64,000 nucleotides of DNA, from NCBI GenBank assembly GCA_963714055.1, contig OY970227.1:310001-374000 (forward strand), read 5' to 3'. The position numbers and the translations under genes are program-made. This stretch comes from JACDBE01 sp963714055 (GTDB lineage: Bacteria; Actinomycetota; Acidimicrobiia; Spongiisociales; UBA5794). The notes beneath the pieces were generated by a model, which was given only the letters and a program-made list of their open reading frames with translations, made no database searches and was not told the DNA's origin. Numbering within the stretch: the stretch's first letter is position 1; each line of letters starts with the position of its first letter. Shown one piece after another: positions 18,573-27,758 of this stretch.

Positions 18573-18675
18573 GGCCGCCCTCTTGCGAGGAGCGGTCCTG
18601 TGGGCGAAGTATCGCCGCCCCTGGGCGCCTAAGCAAGTCCGCGCCAGAACCTTCCAGAGAGTCGCCGGGGTGAGC

Positions 18676-19476
18676 TCAGGGCGCCGACGAAGCCTGGCGG
18701 GCGACGGCGGCGGCCGCCGCCTCGACCTCCTCCGGGTCGCCGAGGTATCGCGACGACACCTTTCTCAGGTCGTCGTCGAGCTGGTACACCAGCGGCACGC
18801 CGGTGGGGATGTTCAGGTCGACCACCTCGGCGTCGGTGAGGCCGTCGAGGTGCTTGACCAGGGCGCGCAGGCTGTTGCCATGGGCCGCCACCAGCACCCG
18901 CTGTCCACGGCGCATGTCGGGGACGATGGCGTCGTACCAGTACGGCAGCATCCTGTCGACGACGTCGGCGAGGCACTCGGTGGCGGGAAGCAACTCGGGG
19001 GGCATCCAGGCGTAACGCGGGTCGTTGCCGGGATGTCGTTCGTCGGCGCGGTCGAGGCCCGGCGGCGGCACGTCGTACGAGCGTCGCCACAGCAGCACCT
19101 GGTCGTCACCGTGACGGCGGGCGGTCTCCGCCTTGTCGAGGCCCTGCAGCGCCCCGTAGTGGCGCTCGTTCAGCCGCCAGTGCTTCTTCTCCTCGATCCA
19201 TCCGAGGTCCATGGCGTCGAGGGCGAGGTGGGCGGTGTCGATGGCCCGGCGGAGCAGTGAGGTGTGGACCACGTCGAAGCCGAGCCCGGCTTCGCCCATG
19301 AGCCTCCCCGACTCGGTGGCCTCCTCCCGGCCGAGGTCGGACAGCGGCACGTCGGTCCACCCGGTGAAGATGTTCTCCAGGTTCCAGGTGCTCTGCCCGT
19401 GCCGGAGCAGGACCAGCGTCGAAGTCGGCGCACCGGACACGGCGCCAGTGTGGGCCGCGCCGGCGTCGTAGGGCAA
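18676..19476 (-). CDS. gpmA: 2,3-bisphosphoglycerate-dependent phosphoglycerate mutase
   Basis: Interconverts 3- and 2-phosphoglycerate. Up to 266 residues with LLRHGQSTWN (the phosphorylated His), LNERHYGALQGLDK, the catalytic Glu region and the second His in VLVAAHGNSLRALVKHL. Full length for the dPGM class. Start is TTG 19476 or GTG 19440; the latter trims a 12-residue non-conserved head. It lies in the same direction as tpiA, pgk and gap. Confidence 0.94.
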   Translation of the reverse strand: MPYDAGAAHTGAVSGAPTSTLVLLRHGQSTWNLENIFTGWTDVPLSDLGREEATESGRLMGEAGLGFDVVHTSLLRRAIDTAHLALDAMDLGWIEEKKHWRLNERHYGALQGLDKAETARRHGDDQVLLWRRSYDVPPPGLDRADERHPGNDPRYAWMPPELLPATECLADVVDRMLPYWYDAIVPDMRRGQRVLVAAHGNSLRALVKHLDGLTDAEVVDLNIPTGVPLVYQLDDDLRKVSSRYLGDPEEVEAAAAAVARQASSAP

Positions 19477-19503
19477 GTCGATCGGAAGATGCGGCGGAGC
19501 CGC

Positions 19504-19944
19504 CTACCAGCCGGCGGCCTCGTCCGGGATCTCCACGGTGAACCGGGTGCGACGGAGCTGCCAGGTCGCGGTGCGGAGCCCGGACCACGACCCGAGCCGC
19601 GGCAGCATCTTGTATTCGGCCTCGTTGGGGAAGAGACCGTCGTGGTAGGCCGCCGCGTCGCGGATCACGTCACCGAGCACCGATCTGGCCTCAGCCTCGG
19701 CTCCCGCCTTGCCCGACCCCGCCACCGTGAACCGGACGAACACCCGGCCGGTGTCGACGTCGGTGGTGAAGTAGGGGTCGACCACCCGGCTCTGCTGCGA
19801 GAGTCGCGTCTGCACGGCTTCGACGTGCGCCAGCAGCGAGTCGATGTCATCCCCCCATGGCATTCGGCGCGTGACGGCGAACTCGAAGAGCGCCTCGACC
19901 CGCATTTCCCCCCACGTTTCTGTCCCCACCAACATGCTCACCAC
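19504..19944 (-). CDS. Hypothetical 146-residue protein
   Basis: Alpha/beta-looking protein without membrane segments or signal. It has a conserved-looking DSLLAHVEAVQTRLSQ helix and a strand pattern (GRVFVRFTVAG) suggestive of a small ligand- or nucleic-acid-binding fold, but no family is recognised. GTG 19944 is chosen since GGGGAGG sits about eight bases upstream; ATG 19905 is an alternative. It is inserted between tpiA and gpmA. Confidence 0.6.
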   Translation of the reverse strand: MVSMLVGTETWGEMRVEALFEFAVTRRMPWGDDIDSLLAHVEAVQTRLSQQSRVVDPYFTTDVDTGRVFVRFTVAGSGKAGAEAEARSVLGDVIRDAAAYHDGLFPNEAEYKMLPRLGSWSGLRTATWQLRRTRFTVEIPDEAAGW

Positions 19945-20051
19945 GTGAACCGCCTCCCCTTCAACCTCTGCGGATCATGGCACTTGTGATTATCCGGGCG
20001 GCTCGAAGGGGCCGCAATGGGTCGGCAAACCCAAAGCAACGGGGGGGAAGG

Positions 20052-20816
20052 TCACACCCAGTAACGGACTATGGCGGCGAACTGGTCTGGGTCCAGCGAG
20101 GCCCCTCCCACCAGCCCGCCGTCGATGTCGTCCTTGGCCATCAGGCCGGCGATGTTCCCCGGGTTGACCGAGCCGCCGTAGAGGATCCTGGCCTGCTCGG
20201 CGGCTTCGCCCCAACGACCGGCGATCGTCTGCCGCACCAACGAGGCCATCGCCCCGGCGTCGTCGGCGGAGGCGGTGCGACCGGTGCCGATGGCCCAGAT
20301 CGGCTCGTAGGCGACGACCAGCCCGGCGACGGCGGTGGCGTCGAGCCCGGCCAGTGAAGCGGCCAGCTGCTCGGTGACGATCGCTTCCGCCTCGCCCGCC
20401 TCACGCTGCTCCAGGGTCTCCCCGACGCAGACGATCGGGGTCATCCCGGCGGCGATGACCGCCTTCGCCTTGCGGTTGACGATGTCGTCGGTCTCACCGA
20501 ACAGCTGGCGGCGCTCGGAGTGCCCGGCGATGACGTAGCGCACCGAGAGCTTGGCGAGCATGCCCGGGCTGACCTCGCCGGTGAACGCCCCCGACTCCTC
20601 GAAGTGGCAGTTCTGCGCCCCCAGCCGGACCAGCAGGTGGTCGGCCTCGATCACCGTCTGCGCAGAGCGCAATGCGGTGAACGGCGGGCACACCACCACG
20701 TCGACCCGGTCGTAGTCCCCGGGGTCGAGCCGGTAGCTGAGCTTCTGCACCATCTGGATCGCCTCGAGGTGTGAGGCGTTCATCTTCCAGTTGCCGGCGA
20801 TCAGGTTCTTGCGCAT
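20052..20816 (-). CDS. tpiA: Triosephosphate isomerase
   Basis: 254 residues, normal size. Substrate-binding NWKMN at the start, catalytic His in IAGHSERRQLFGE, catalytic Glu in AYEPIWAIGTG and phosphate-binding GGSVNPGN near the end. Converts dihydroxyacetone phosphate to glyceraldehyde 3-phosphate. Follows pgk after about 20 bases, part of the glycolytic operon. Confidence 0.97.
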   Translation of the reverse strand: MRKNLIAGNWKMNASHLEAIQMVQKLSYRLDPGDYDRVDVVVCPPFTALRSAQTVIEADHLLVRLGAQNCHFEESGAFTGEVSPGMLAKLSVRYVIAGHSERRQLFGETDDIVNRKAKAVIAAGMTPIVCVGETLEQREAGEAEAIVTEQLAASLAGLDATAVAGLVVAYEPIWAIGTGRTASADDAGAMASLVRQTIAGRWGEAAEQARILYGGSVNPGNIAGLMAKDDIDGGLVGGASLDPDQFAAIVRYWV

Positions 20817-20837
20817 CGCTCCCCGTTCACGACTCGG

Positions 20838-22015
20838 TCACGGCTGGCGGCGCTCGAGCACCTCGACACCCGGGAGCACGCGGCCCTCGAGCATCTCCAG
20901 CCCGGCTCCGCCGCCCGTGGAGACGTGGCTGAAGCGGTCCTCCAGCCCGAGCTGGCGGACGGCGGCGACGCTGTCACCGCCGCCGACCACGGTGAACCCT
21001 CGGCAGGCGGCCACCATGGCCGCCAGGGCATCGGTGCCGGTGCGAAACGCCTCCCACTCGAACACCCCCATCGGGCCGTTCCAGAACACGGCGCCGGCGG
21101 TGGCGATGTGGTCGGTGAAGAGCTCGACCGTGGCCGGGCCGATGTCGAGGCCGACCTGGCCGGCCTCGATGGCGTGGGCACGAACGGTGCCGGGAGTGGC
21201 GTCCTCGGCGAAGCGATCGGCGACCACGACGTCGAGGGGGAGCACGATCTTGTCGCCGTGCTCAGCGAGGAGCTCGCCCACCTCGCCGATGCGATCGGCG
21301 TCGACCAGCGACGACCCGACCTCCAACCCGCGGGCGGCGAGCAGGGTGAAGCACATCCCGCCGCCGACCAGCATCCGGTCCACCCTGGGCAGGAGGTGAC
21401 GCATCACTCCCAGCTTGTCCGCCACCTTGGCCCCGCCCAGCACCACGACGTACGGTCGGGGCGGGTCGGTGAGCAACCGCGACAACGCGTCGACCTCGGC
21501 GGCGAGCAGCGGCCCGGCCGCCGCCGGCAACAGCTCGGCGACGCCGACGGTCGAGGCGTGGGCCCGGTGCGCCGACCCGAAGGCGTCGAGGACGAACCCG
21601 TCGGCGAGCTCGGCCAGAGCGGCGGCCAGCGCCGGGTCGTTCTCGGTCTCCCCCGGCTCGTACCGGGTGTTCTCGAGGACGGCGACGGTGTCATCGGGAA
21701 CCGCGGCCACGGCTGCGGTGACATCCGGCCCGGCGACGCCGTCGATCTGGATCGACCGGGAACCCGGACAGCTCCCCCAACCGTCGCCGTCACCGGCGCC
21801 ATGCTGAATGCCGGGTCGCGCCCCTTCGGCCGGCCCAGATGGGAGCACACCACCACCTTGCCGCCGGCCTCTCGCACCTGGCGGATGGCGGGGATCGACG
21901 AGACGATCCGGTAGTCGTCACCCACCGACCCCTCGTCGAGCGGTACGTTGAGGTCCGACCGGATGAGGATCGTCCGTCCCTCGATCTCCAGGCTGTCGAT
22001 GCCGGGGAGCGCCAC
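20838..22015 (-). CDS. pgk: Phosphoglycerate kinase (one frameshift)
   Basis: Starts at GTG 22015, right after the gap stop. The first 80 or so residues (RTILIRSDLNVPLDEG, VVVCSHLGRPKG) are in one frame; near 21765 a base is missing and the rest continues in another frame (SIQIDGVAGPDVTAAVAAVPDDTVAVLENTRY, VVLGGAKVADKLGV, GGGDSVAAV). Total length 1178 is one base short of a multiple of three, giving about 392 residues as expected for PGK. Since pgk is essential in most bacteria, a sequence error is the likely cause. Confidence 0.92.
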
Positions 22016-22016
22016 G

Positions 22017-23002
22017 TCAGCCGAGCTTGGCGACCAGGTCGACGAGCGGTTGGAGTATCCCCACTCGTTGTCGTACCAGCCGAGCACCTTCACCATGTTC
22101 CCTCGCACCATGGTGAGAGGGGCGTCGAACACCACCGAGTGCGGGTCGCCGACGATGTCGCTGGACACGATCGGGTCGTCCGAGTACCGCATGATCCCGG
22201 CTAGATCGCCGCCGGCCGCCGCCCGATAGGCCTCGTTCACCTCGTCGACGGTGACCTCGGCGCCGAGCTCGGCGACCAGGTCGGTGATCGAGCCGTCGGG
22301 GACCGGGACCCGGAGCGCAGTGGCGAGCAGCTTGCCCTCGAGGTGGGGCAGCACCTGGCCGACCGCCTTGCCCGCCCCTGTGGACGTCGGGATGATGTTG
22401 AGGGCGGCGGCCCGGGCCCGGCGCAGGTCCTTGTGCTCGAGGTCGAGGATGCGCTGGTCGTTGGTGTAGGCGTGGACGGTCGTGAACATCCCCCGCTCGA
22501 CCCCGAAGGCGTCGTCGAGCACCTTCACCATCGGGGCGATGCAGTTGGTGGTGCACGAGGCGTTCGAGATCACCTTGTGGCTGGCCGGGTCGAGCTTGTC
22601 GTCGTTGACCCCGAGCACCACCGAGAAGTCGGCGTCGCCCACCGGGGCGCTGCACACCACCCAACCGGCTCCGCCCTCGAGGTGCTTGGAGGCGGCGGCG
22701 CGGCTGTTGAACACGCCGGTCGACTCGATGACCACGTCGACCCCGAGGTCGCCCCATGGCAGGGCGGCCGGGTCACGCTCGGCGAACACCTTGAACCGGT
22801 CGCCGTCGACCACCAGGTCGCCGTCCTCGATGGCCACGTCGCCGGCGTAGGCGCCGAGCACCGAGTCGTACTTGAGCAGGTGGGCGTTGGTGTCAGGGCT
22901 GGTGAGGTCGTTGATGGCGACGATGTCGACGTCGGTCCGGGTGGTCACGGCTCGGAAGAAGTTCCGGCCGATGCGGCCGAAGCCGTTGATGGCAACCTTC
23001 AT
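22017..23002 (-). CDS. gap: Glyceraldehyde-3-phosphate dehydrogenase (one frameshift)
   Basis: NAD-binding INGFGRIGRNFFRA at the start and active-site SNASCTTNCIAP (Cys about residue 150). The frame is intact until NEWGYSNR near the C-terminus, where one G is missing at about 22052; the correct end (LVDLVAKLG, stop at 22017) is in the next frame. Uncorrected, the frame fuses gap to the start of pgk. Length 986 is one short of a multiple of three. First gene of gap-pgk-tpiA. Confidence 0.95.
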
Positions 23003-23046
23003 TGATGTCCCCTCGTAGCGATCGACTGCCTAGGGCCTTGTGGTAG

Positions 23047-23954
23047 TCAGTTTGCCAGCTTGGCGAGTGCCCGGCCCAATCTGGCCGGGTCGTGCTGCGG
23101 CCACGGCGCATCGGGGTCGACCAGGTCGGCCAGCAGGACGTCGACCCCGTAGGTGGCGAGCATGTCCGGGTCGACCAGGACCGCCTCCAGACCAGGCGGG
23201 GCGACGATCGGGCCCGCCTCGGCCACCACGGCGGCCGGTGGGCGGATGCTGCCCGAGCTTCATCGAGCGCCTCGATGTGGTCGACGGCGTCCATCCCCAG
23301 CGTCTCGGCGTCCTGGGTGATGAGATTGGCCACCGACACCAGCCTCGCCCGCGACCGGTTGACGGCGTCGGCGATGCCGGGAACGGCCAGGGTGGCGATC
23401 ACCGACGTGTAGAGGCTCCCCGGGCCGATCACGATCTGGTCGGCATCGATGATCGCCCGCACCGCCCTGGCGCCGGCGGTGACGTCCTCGGGGAGCAGCC
23501 GGAGCGCCGTCACCTCTCCGGGAGTGTGGGAGATGGCCGACTGGCCCCTCACCACCTTCCCGGCGATCACGGCCTCGAGGCTCAGCCGGCGCGGCGCCGC
23601 CGGGATGACCGAGCCGATGGTGCCCAGCAGCCACTCGCACTCGGCCAGCGCCGCCTCGAACCCGCCCTGGGTGTCGGCCAGGGCGGCGATGATCAGGTTG
23701 CCCAGCGAGTGGCCCTCGACGTCGGCCCCCTCGAACCGGTACTCGAACAGGCTGCGCCAGTGCGACTCCTCCGGGGTGAGGGCGAGGAGACAGCGGCGGA
23801 TGTCGCCCGGCGGGGGGATGTCGAGCGCCGGGGCCAGCCTCCCCGAGGAGCCGCCGTCGTCGGCCACGGTGACCACCGCGGCGATCGAAGCGGCGTAGCC
23901 CGAGATCGCCTGGAGCACCTGGGCGAGCCCGTGCCCGCCGCCGATGCACACCAC
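23047..23954 (-). CDS. yvcK: YvcK/CofD-like protein (one frameshift)
   Basis: Gluconeogenesis/cell-shape factor of the CofD-like family. Starts VCIGGGHGLAQVLQAI, followed by the family motifs VVTVADDGGSSGRL and PPPGDIRRCLLAL; the body holds IIDADQIVIGPGSLYTSVIATL. At about 23240 a base is missing and the tail (VAEAGPIVAPPGLEAVLVDPDMLATYG, stop 23047) continues in another frame. Length is one short of a multiple of three. The N-terminus may extend a few residues upstream. It lies directly before gap with no whiA between. Confidence 0.9.
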
Positions 23955-24927
23955 CCGCGGCCCGCGTCTCGTCGCCGGGGATCGGCTCGAGCACCTCGAC
24001 CGGCAGCGTCGCCATCTGCCTCATCGTGCCCCTCATGGCGTCGACGCCGCCCTCCCCGAGGTCGCGGTGCAGCACGCTGACGTCGACCCCCTCGCCGCTG
24101 AGCACGTCGGCCAGCCGGGCGGCGATGGCCACCGACCGGTGCTTGCCGCCGGTGCAGCCGATCCCGATGGTCAGGTACTTCTTCCCCTCGGCCTCGTAGC
24201 GGGGCACGAGGAACACCAGCAGGTCGACGATGCGATCGAAGAACACCTTGGCGTCCTCGGTGGAGAACACGTACTCGTCGACATCGGGGTCGAGCCCGGT
24301 CTGGGGGCGGAGCTCGGCCACCCAGTGCGGGTTGGGGAGGAAGCGGGCGTCGAAGAGGAGGTCGACGACGCGGGGAACGCCGTGCTTGAACCCGAACGAG
24401 ATGAGCGGCGATGTGCATGGCGCGGGTCGGTGCGCTCGACGGCGAAGGCACCCTCCAGCGTCCGGCGCAGCTCGTGCACGTTGAGGTCGGTGGTGTCGAC
24501 GATGATGTCCGACATCCCGCGGATCTCGACGAACGACCGCCGCTCGGCTGCGATGGACTCGGCCAGCGACTCGGCCTGGATGGGATGGCTGCGCCGGGTC
24601 TCCTCGAAGCGCCGTGCCGAGGACGGAGTCGTCGGCGTCGAGGAACAGCACCGTGGTCTTCGCTCCCCTGCTCAGCAGGCCCTTCACGGCGGCATCGAGG
24701 TCCTCGGCGGTGACTCCACCACGGGTGTCGACCACCAGCCCCATCCGGGGATACCGCCCTTCGACCAGGCCCACCCGGTCGACCACGTCGGTGATCAGCG
24801 TCGGCGGCAGGTTGTCGACCACGAAGTAGCCGAGATCCTCGAGCACGGCGGCCGCCTGGGAGCGTCCCGCTCCCGACATCCCGGTGATCACGATCACCTC
24901 TGGCACCACGCCGGGCGGTGGGGTCAT
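23955..24927 (-). CDS. rapZ: RapZ nucleotide-binding protein (two frameshifts)
   Basis: P-loop protein; in E. coli RapZ is an RNA adaptor for glmZ decay, while the actinobacterial role is less clear. ATG 24927 overlaps the uvrC stop. Frame one gives VIVITGMSGAGRSQAAAVLEDLG (Walker A with Arg in place of Lys, usual in actinobacteria) and YFVVDNLPP; near 24613 it moves to a second frame (RRFEETRRSHP, MSDIIVDTTDLNVHELR) and near 24420 back (LISFGFKHGVP, CTGGKHRSVAIAARLA). The C-terminal stop is not in frame, so the end given is approximate. Both shifts look like single-base errors. Confidence 0.85.
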
Positions 24928-26766
24928 CTCGCTGCCGATCCGCTGTGCAGCACTCTAAAGACCTCCTCGGCGACCGCCGCGGGCACCACCTCGGCCAGGT
25001 CCTCCTCCGACGCCGCCCGCATCCGTTTGATCGACCCGAAGCGGCGGAGCAGGTCCTTCTTCCGGGTTGGCCCCACCCCGGCGTATGCCGTCGAGGAGCG
25101 ATCCGGTCATGCGCCGGCCACGCAGCGTCCGGTGGTAGGTGATGGCGAAGCGATGCGCCTCGTCGCGGACCCGCTGCAGGAGGTACAGCGCCTCCTCCCC
25201 GCGGGGGATCACCACCGGGTCGGCCATCCCGGGGAGGTAGACCTCCTCGAGCCGCTTGGCGAGCCCGACCACCGGGATGTCGAGCTCGAGCTCGGCGAGC
25301 ACGCCGACGGCTCTGCCCAGCTGACCGACGCCGCCGTCGATCACCACCAACGAGGGCTCGTAGGCGAAGCGGCCCCGCTCACCGACGGGCTGGCGGCGCG
25401 AGGCGAGCAGCGCGGTGAAGCGTCGCCGCAGCACCTCCTCCATGGCGGCGAAGTCGTCCTGCCCGTCCACCGTCCGCACCTTGAACCTGCGGTAGTCGGC
25501 GACCTTGGGGAGCCCGTCCTCGAAGACGACCATCGAGCCAACGGTGTCCCTGCCCTGGATGGTCGAGATGTCGTAGCACTCGATCCGGAGCGGAGGCCGG
25601 TCGATGTCGAGCAGTACCTGCAGGTTGCGCAACGCCCGCGCCCTGGCGTTGTGGTCGGCGCTGCGGCGTAGCCGGTGGCGGGCGAACTCCTCGCGGGCGT
25701 TGGCGGTCGCCGTCTCCATGAGGCGACGCTTGGCACCCCGTTGCGGTCGCCGGATGCGCACCGTCGAGCCGCGGAACCGGCCGAGCACTTCCTCCCACAG
25801 CTCGAGGTCGTCGGGCCGTTCGGAGACCAGCACCGTCGACGGTGGCACGTCGCTGTCGTAGAGCCTGCCGAGCAGGACGCCCATGAGCTCGCCCGAGGTG
25901 AGGTCCTCGACCTTGTCGAGCACCGTCGTCCGGTGCCCGGTGACCCTCCCCTTCGTCACCCGGAGCACCACCAGGACCGCCTCGAGGTCGTCCTCCTCCA
26001 CCGCCACCAGGTCGAAGGTCTCCGGGCGGTCGGATACCAGCTCCTGACGGGCCAGCGCCTTCTCCACCGCGGTGGCCTGGTCGCGCAACCGGGCGGCGAC
26101 CTCGTACTCCTGGCGCGAGGCGGCGTCCTCCATCTCGGTGCGGAGCCGGCTGACCGCATCGTCGCGGTCGCCGTCGAGGAAGGCGGCGAGCCCGTCGACG
26201 TATCCCTGGTACCGCTCGGGGGTCACCTCCCCCACGCACGGGCCGGAACACCGCTCGATGTGGAACAACAGGCAGGGCCGGCCGATGCCCTGGTGGGTGC
26301 GGAACTTGCTGTCGGTGCACGTTCGGACCGGGAAGGTGCGGAGCAGCAGGTCGAGCGTCTGGCGGATGGCGTAGGCATGGGCGTAGGGCCCGAAGTACTC
26401 GACGCCCTTGCGTCGCCTTCCCCGCATGACGAGGGCGCGCGGCCACTCCTGGTCGCGGGTGATGGCGAGATAGGGGAAGCTCTTGTCGTCGCGGAGCCGG
26501 ACGTTGAACCGGGAACGGTGCTCCTTGACCAGGGTGTGCTCGAGCATGAGCGCCGCCACCTCGCTCTCGGTGACGATCCAGTCGACCGAGACGGCCGACT
26601 CGACCATCGCCCTGGTCCGAAGCGGCAGGTCGGCGGACCAGTACTGCGGCACCCGTTTCCGGAGCGATTTCGCCTTGCCGACGTACAGCACCCCGCCGTT
26701 GACGTCTCTGAAGAGATAGACGCCCGGCGTGTCGGGAACGGTGGAGGTCTCCGGCCGGTCGATCAC
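24924..26766 (-). CDS. uvrC: Excinuclease ABC subunit C (one frameshift)
   Basis: Makes both incisions in nucleotide excision repair. GIY-YIG domain at the start (PGVYLFRDVNGGVLYVGKA), UVR/BC domain around residue 200, RNase H-like domain with ECYDISTIQGRDTVGSMVVFEDG and VVIDGGVGQLG. At about 25085 one extra base spoils the frame in DGI(A)GVGPTRKK; the alternate frame supplies the helix-hairpin-helix tail and a stop whose TGA overlaps the rapZ ATG (24924-24927). About 614 residues, normal length. GTG start at 26766. Confidence 0.95.
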
Positions 26767-26769
26767 ACC

Positions 26770-26786
26770 GTGATTCTAAGAATCAC
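26770..26786. promoter_or_regulatory. 17-bp palindrome abutting the uvrC start
   Basis: GTGATTCTAAGAATCAC is a perfect 8-bp inverted repeat around one base, ending four bases before the uvrC GTG. On the uvrC strand it contains TAGAAT, a plausible -10 hexamer, so a repressor bound here could block uvrC transcription. It is not the usual actinobacterial LexA box (GAAC-N4-GTTC). Operator role is inferred. Confidence 0.45.
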
Positions 26787-26822
26787 CCGGGTTCTTCCCA
26801 TACCGGCCCGTGTCTCCGGGGG

Positions 26823-26885
26823 CACGGGGGGCGAGGCCCCCGTGTGACGCGAAGAGTCCCTACCTAGCGGAGTAGGTAGGGACTC
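26823..26885. terminator. Two strong hairpins between methyltransferase gene and uvrC
   Basis: CACGGGGG/CCCCCGTG (26823-26844) and a perfect 13-bp GAGTCCCTACCTA/TAGGTAGGGACTC with a 6-base loop (26854-26885). They lie downstream of the methyltransferase stop (26975) and upstream of uvrC on the same strand. No U tract. Most likely a transcription stop or RNA-stabilising element. Apart from these hairpins and the 17-bp palindrome, nothing else was seen in 26767-26974. Confidence 0.55.
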
Positions 26886-26974
26886 ACCGCATCGCCCCCC
26901 AGAGTGTGTGACACCACGCCCCCCGACGTGTTGCCGATCACTGCTCATAGCTTGGACCCACGGGCGACGATTGG

Positions 26975-27727
26975 CTATGGGTCGGGCGTCCCTATCTGTT
27001 CCAGAGGCTCCCGCCACAATTCTTCCAGTGGCTTCCGCCACCGGAGCCCGGCGAGACGGGGGAACCCCTCCTGGCCCTCGTAGCCCGGCATCCCGGCGAG
27101 CGTCTCCCTGCCCAGGGGGCGCTCGATCAGCTTCACCAGCACCCATCCGGCGGCGGCGGCGACCGTGAGCAGCTCCCCGAGCTGGCGGTGGTGGAAGGTG
27201 ACCGTCGCCCCGCCGATGTCGGTGGGGACGGGGTGCGACGAGAAATAGCTCCCCCACCGCCACAGCACCTCACCGTCGGCGAAGCCGGTGATCGGGGCGG
27301 ACCCTTCGGCGGTGAACACCGGGTGGTTGGCGACGACCACCATCACCCCACCGGGCCGCACCGCCCGGTAGGCGGCGCCGAACAAGGCGGCCAGGTCTTC
27401 GATGTGCTCGATCATCAGGACGGCGTAGACGCCGCCGAGGACGTCCCCGGCCAGCCAGTCGAGCGCCGGCAGCCGCGCCCGCACGACGGGGGCGGTGGCC
27501 GATGCCCGCGCCGCCAACTCTGCGCTGGCGTCGACGCCGACCAGCGGGACGGCAGAGCCGGCCAGCCCTCGCATGACCCGGCCCTCGCCACAGCCCAGGT
27601 CGAGGAGCGGGCCGGCGGCGCCCTCGAGCAGCTCCACCGCCAGCGGCAGGACATCGGAGGCGAAGGCGGGGTCGGTGACGGCCTCGCCGGCCCACCAGAC
27701 GGCGAGGTCGTCCCACTCGGCGGTCAC
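26975..27727 (-). CDS. Class I SAM-dependent methyltransferase
   Basis: About 250 residues from GTG 27727. Motif I LLDLGCGEGRVMRGL with the acidic VGVDAS after it, then VYAVLMIEHIEDLAALF and PGGVMVVVANHP typical of small-molecule (UbiE/type 11) methyltransferases. The in-frame ORF extends upstream into uvrA but that part is Pro/Arg-rich shadow. It follows uvrA by about 30 bases. Substrate unknown. Confidence 0.85.
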   Translation of the reverse strand: MTAEWDDLAVWWAGEAVTDPAFASDVLPLAVELLEGAAGPLLDLGCGEGRVMRGLAGSAVPLVGVDASAELAARASATAPVVRARLPALDWLAGDVLGGVYAVLMIEHIEDLAALFGAAYRAVRPGGVMVVVANHPVFTAEGSAPITGFADGEVLWRWGSYFSSHPVPTDIGGATVTFHHRQLGELLTVAAAAGWVLVKLIERPLGRETLAGMPGYEGQEGFPRLAGLRWRKPLEELWREPLEQIGTPDP

Positions 27728-27758
27728 CGCCGACTCGGGGGGGACCGGAGGTGGCCGC

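Noticed and set aside
21404..23002. Apparent gap-pgk fusion protein
   Set aside because: Caused by a missing base near the gap C-terminus; the correct gap stop exists in the next frame and the pgk GTG follows it.
26770..26786. LexA/SOS box upstream of uvrC
   Set aside because: The palindrome lacks the GAAC-N4-GTTC pattern of actinobacterial LexA sites.
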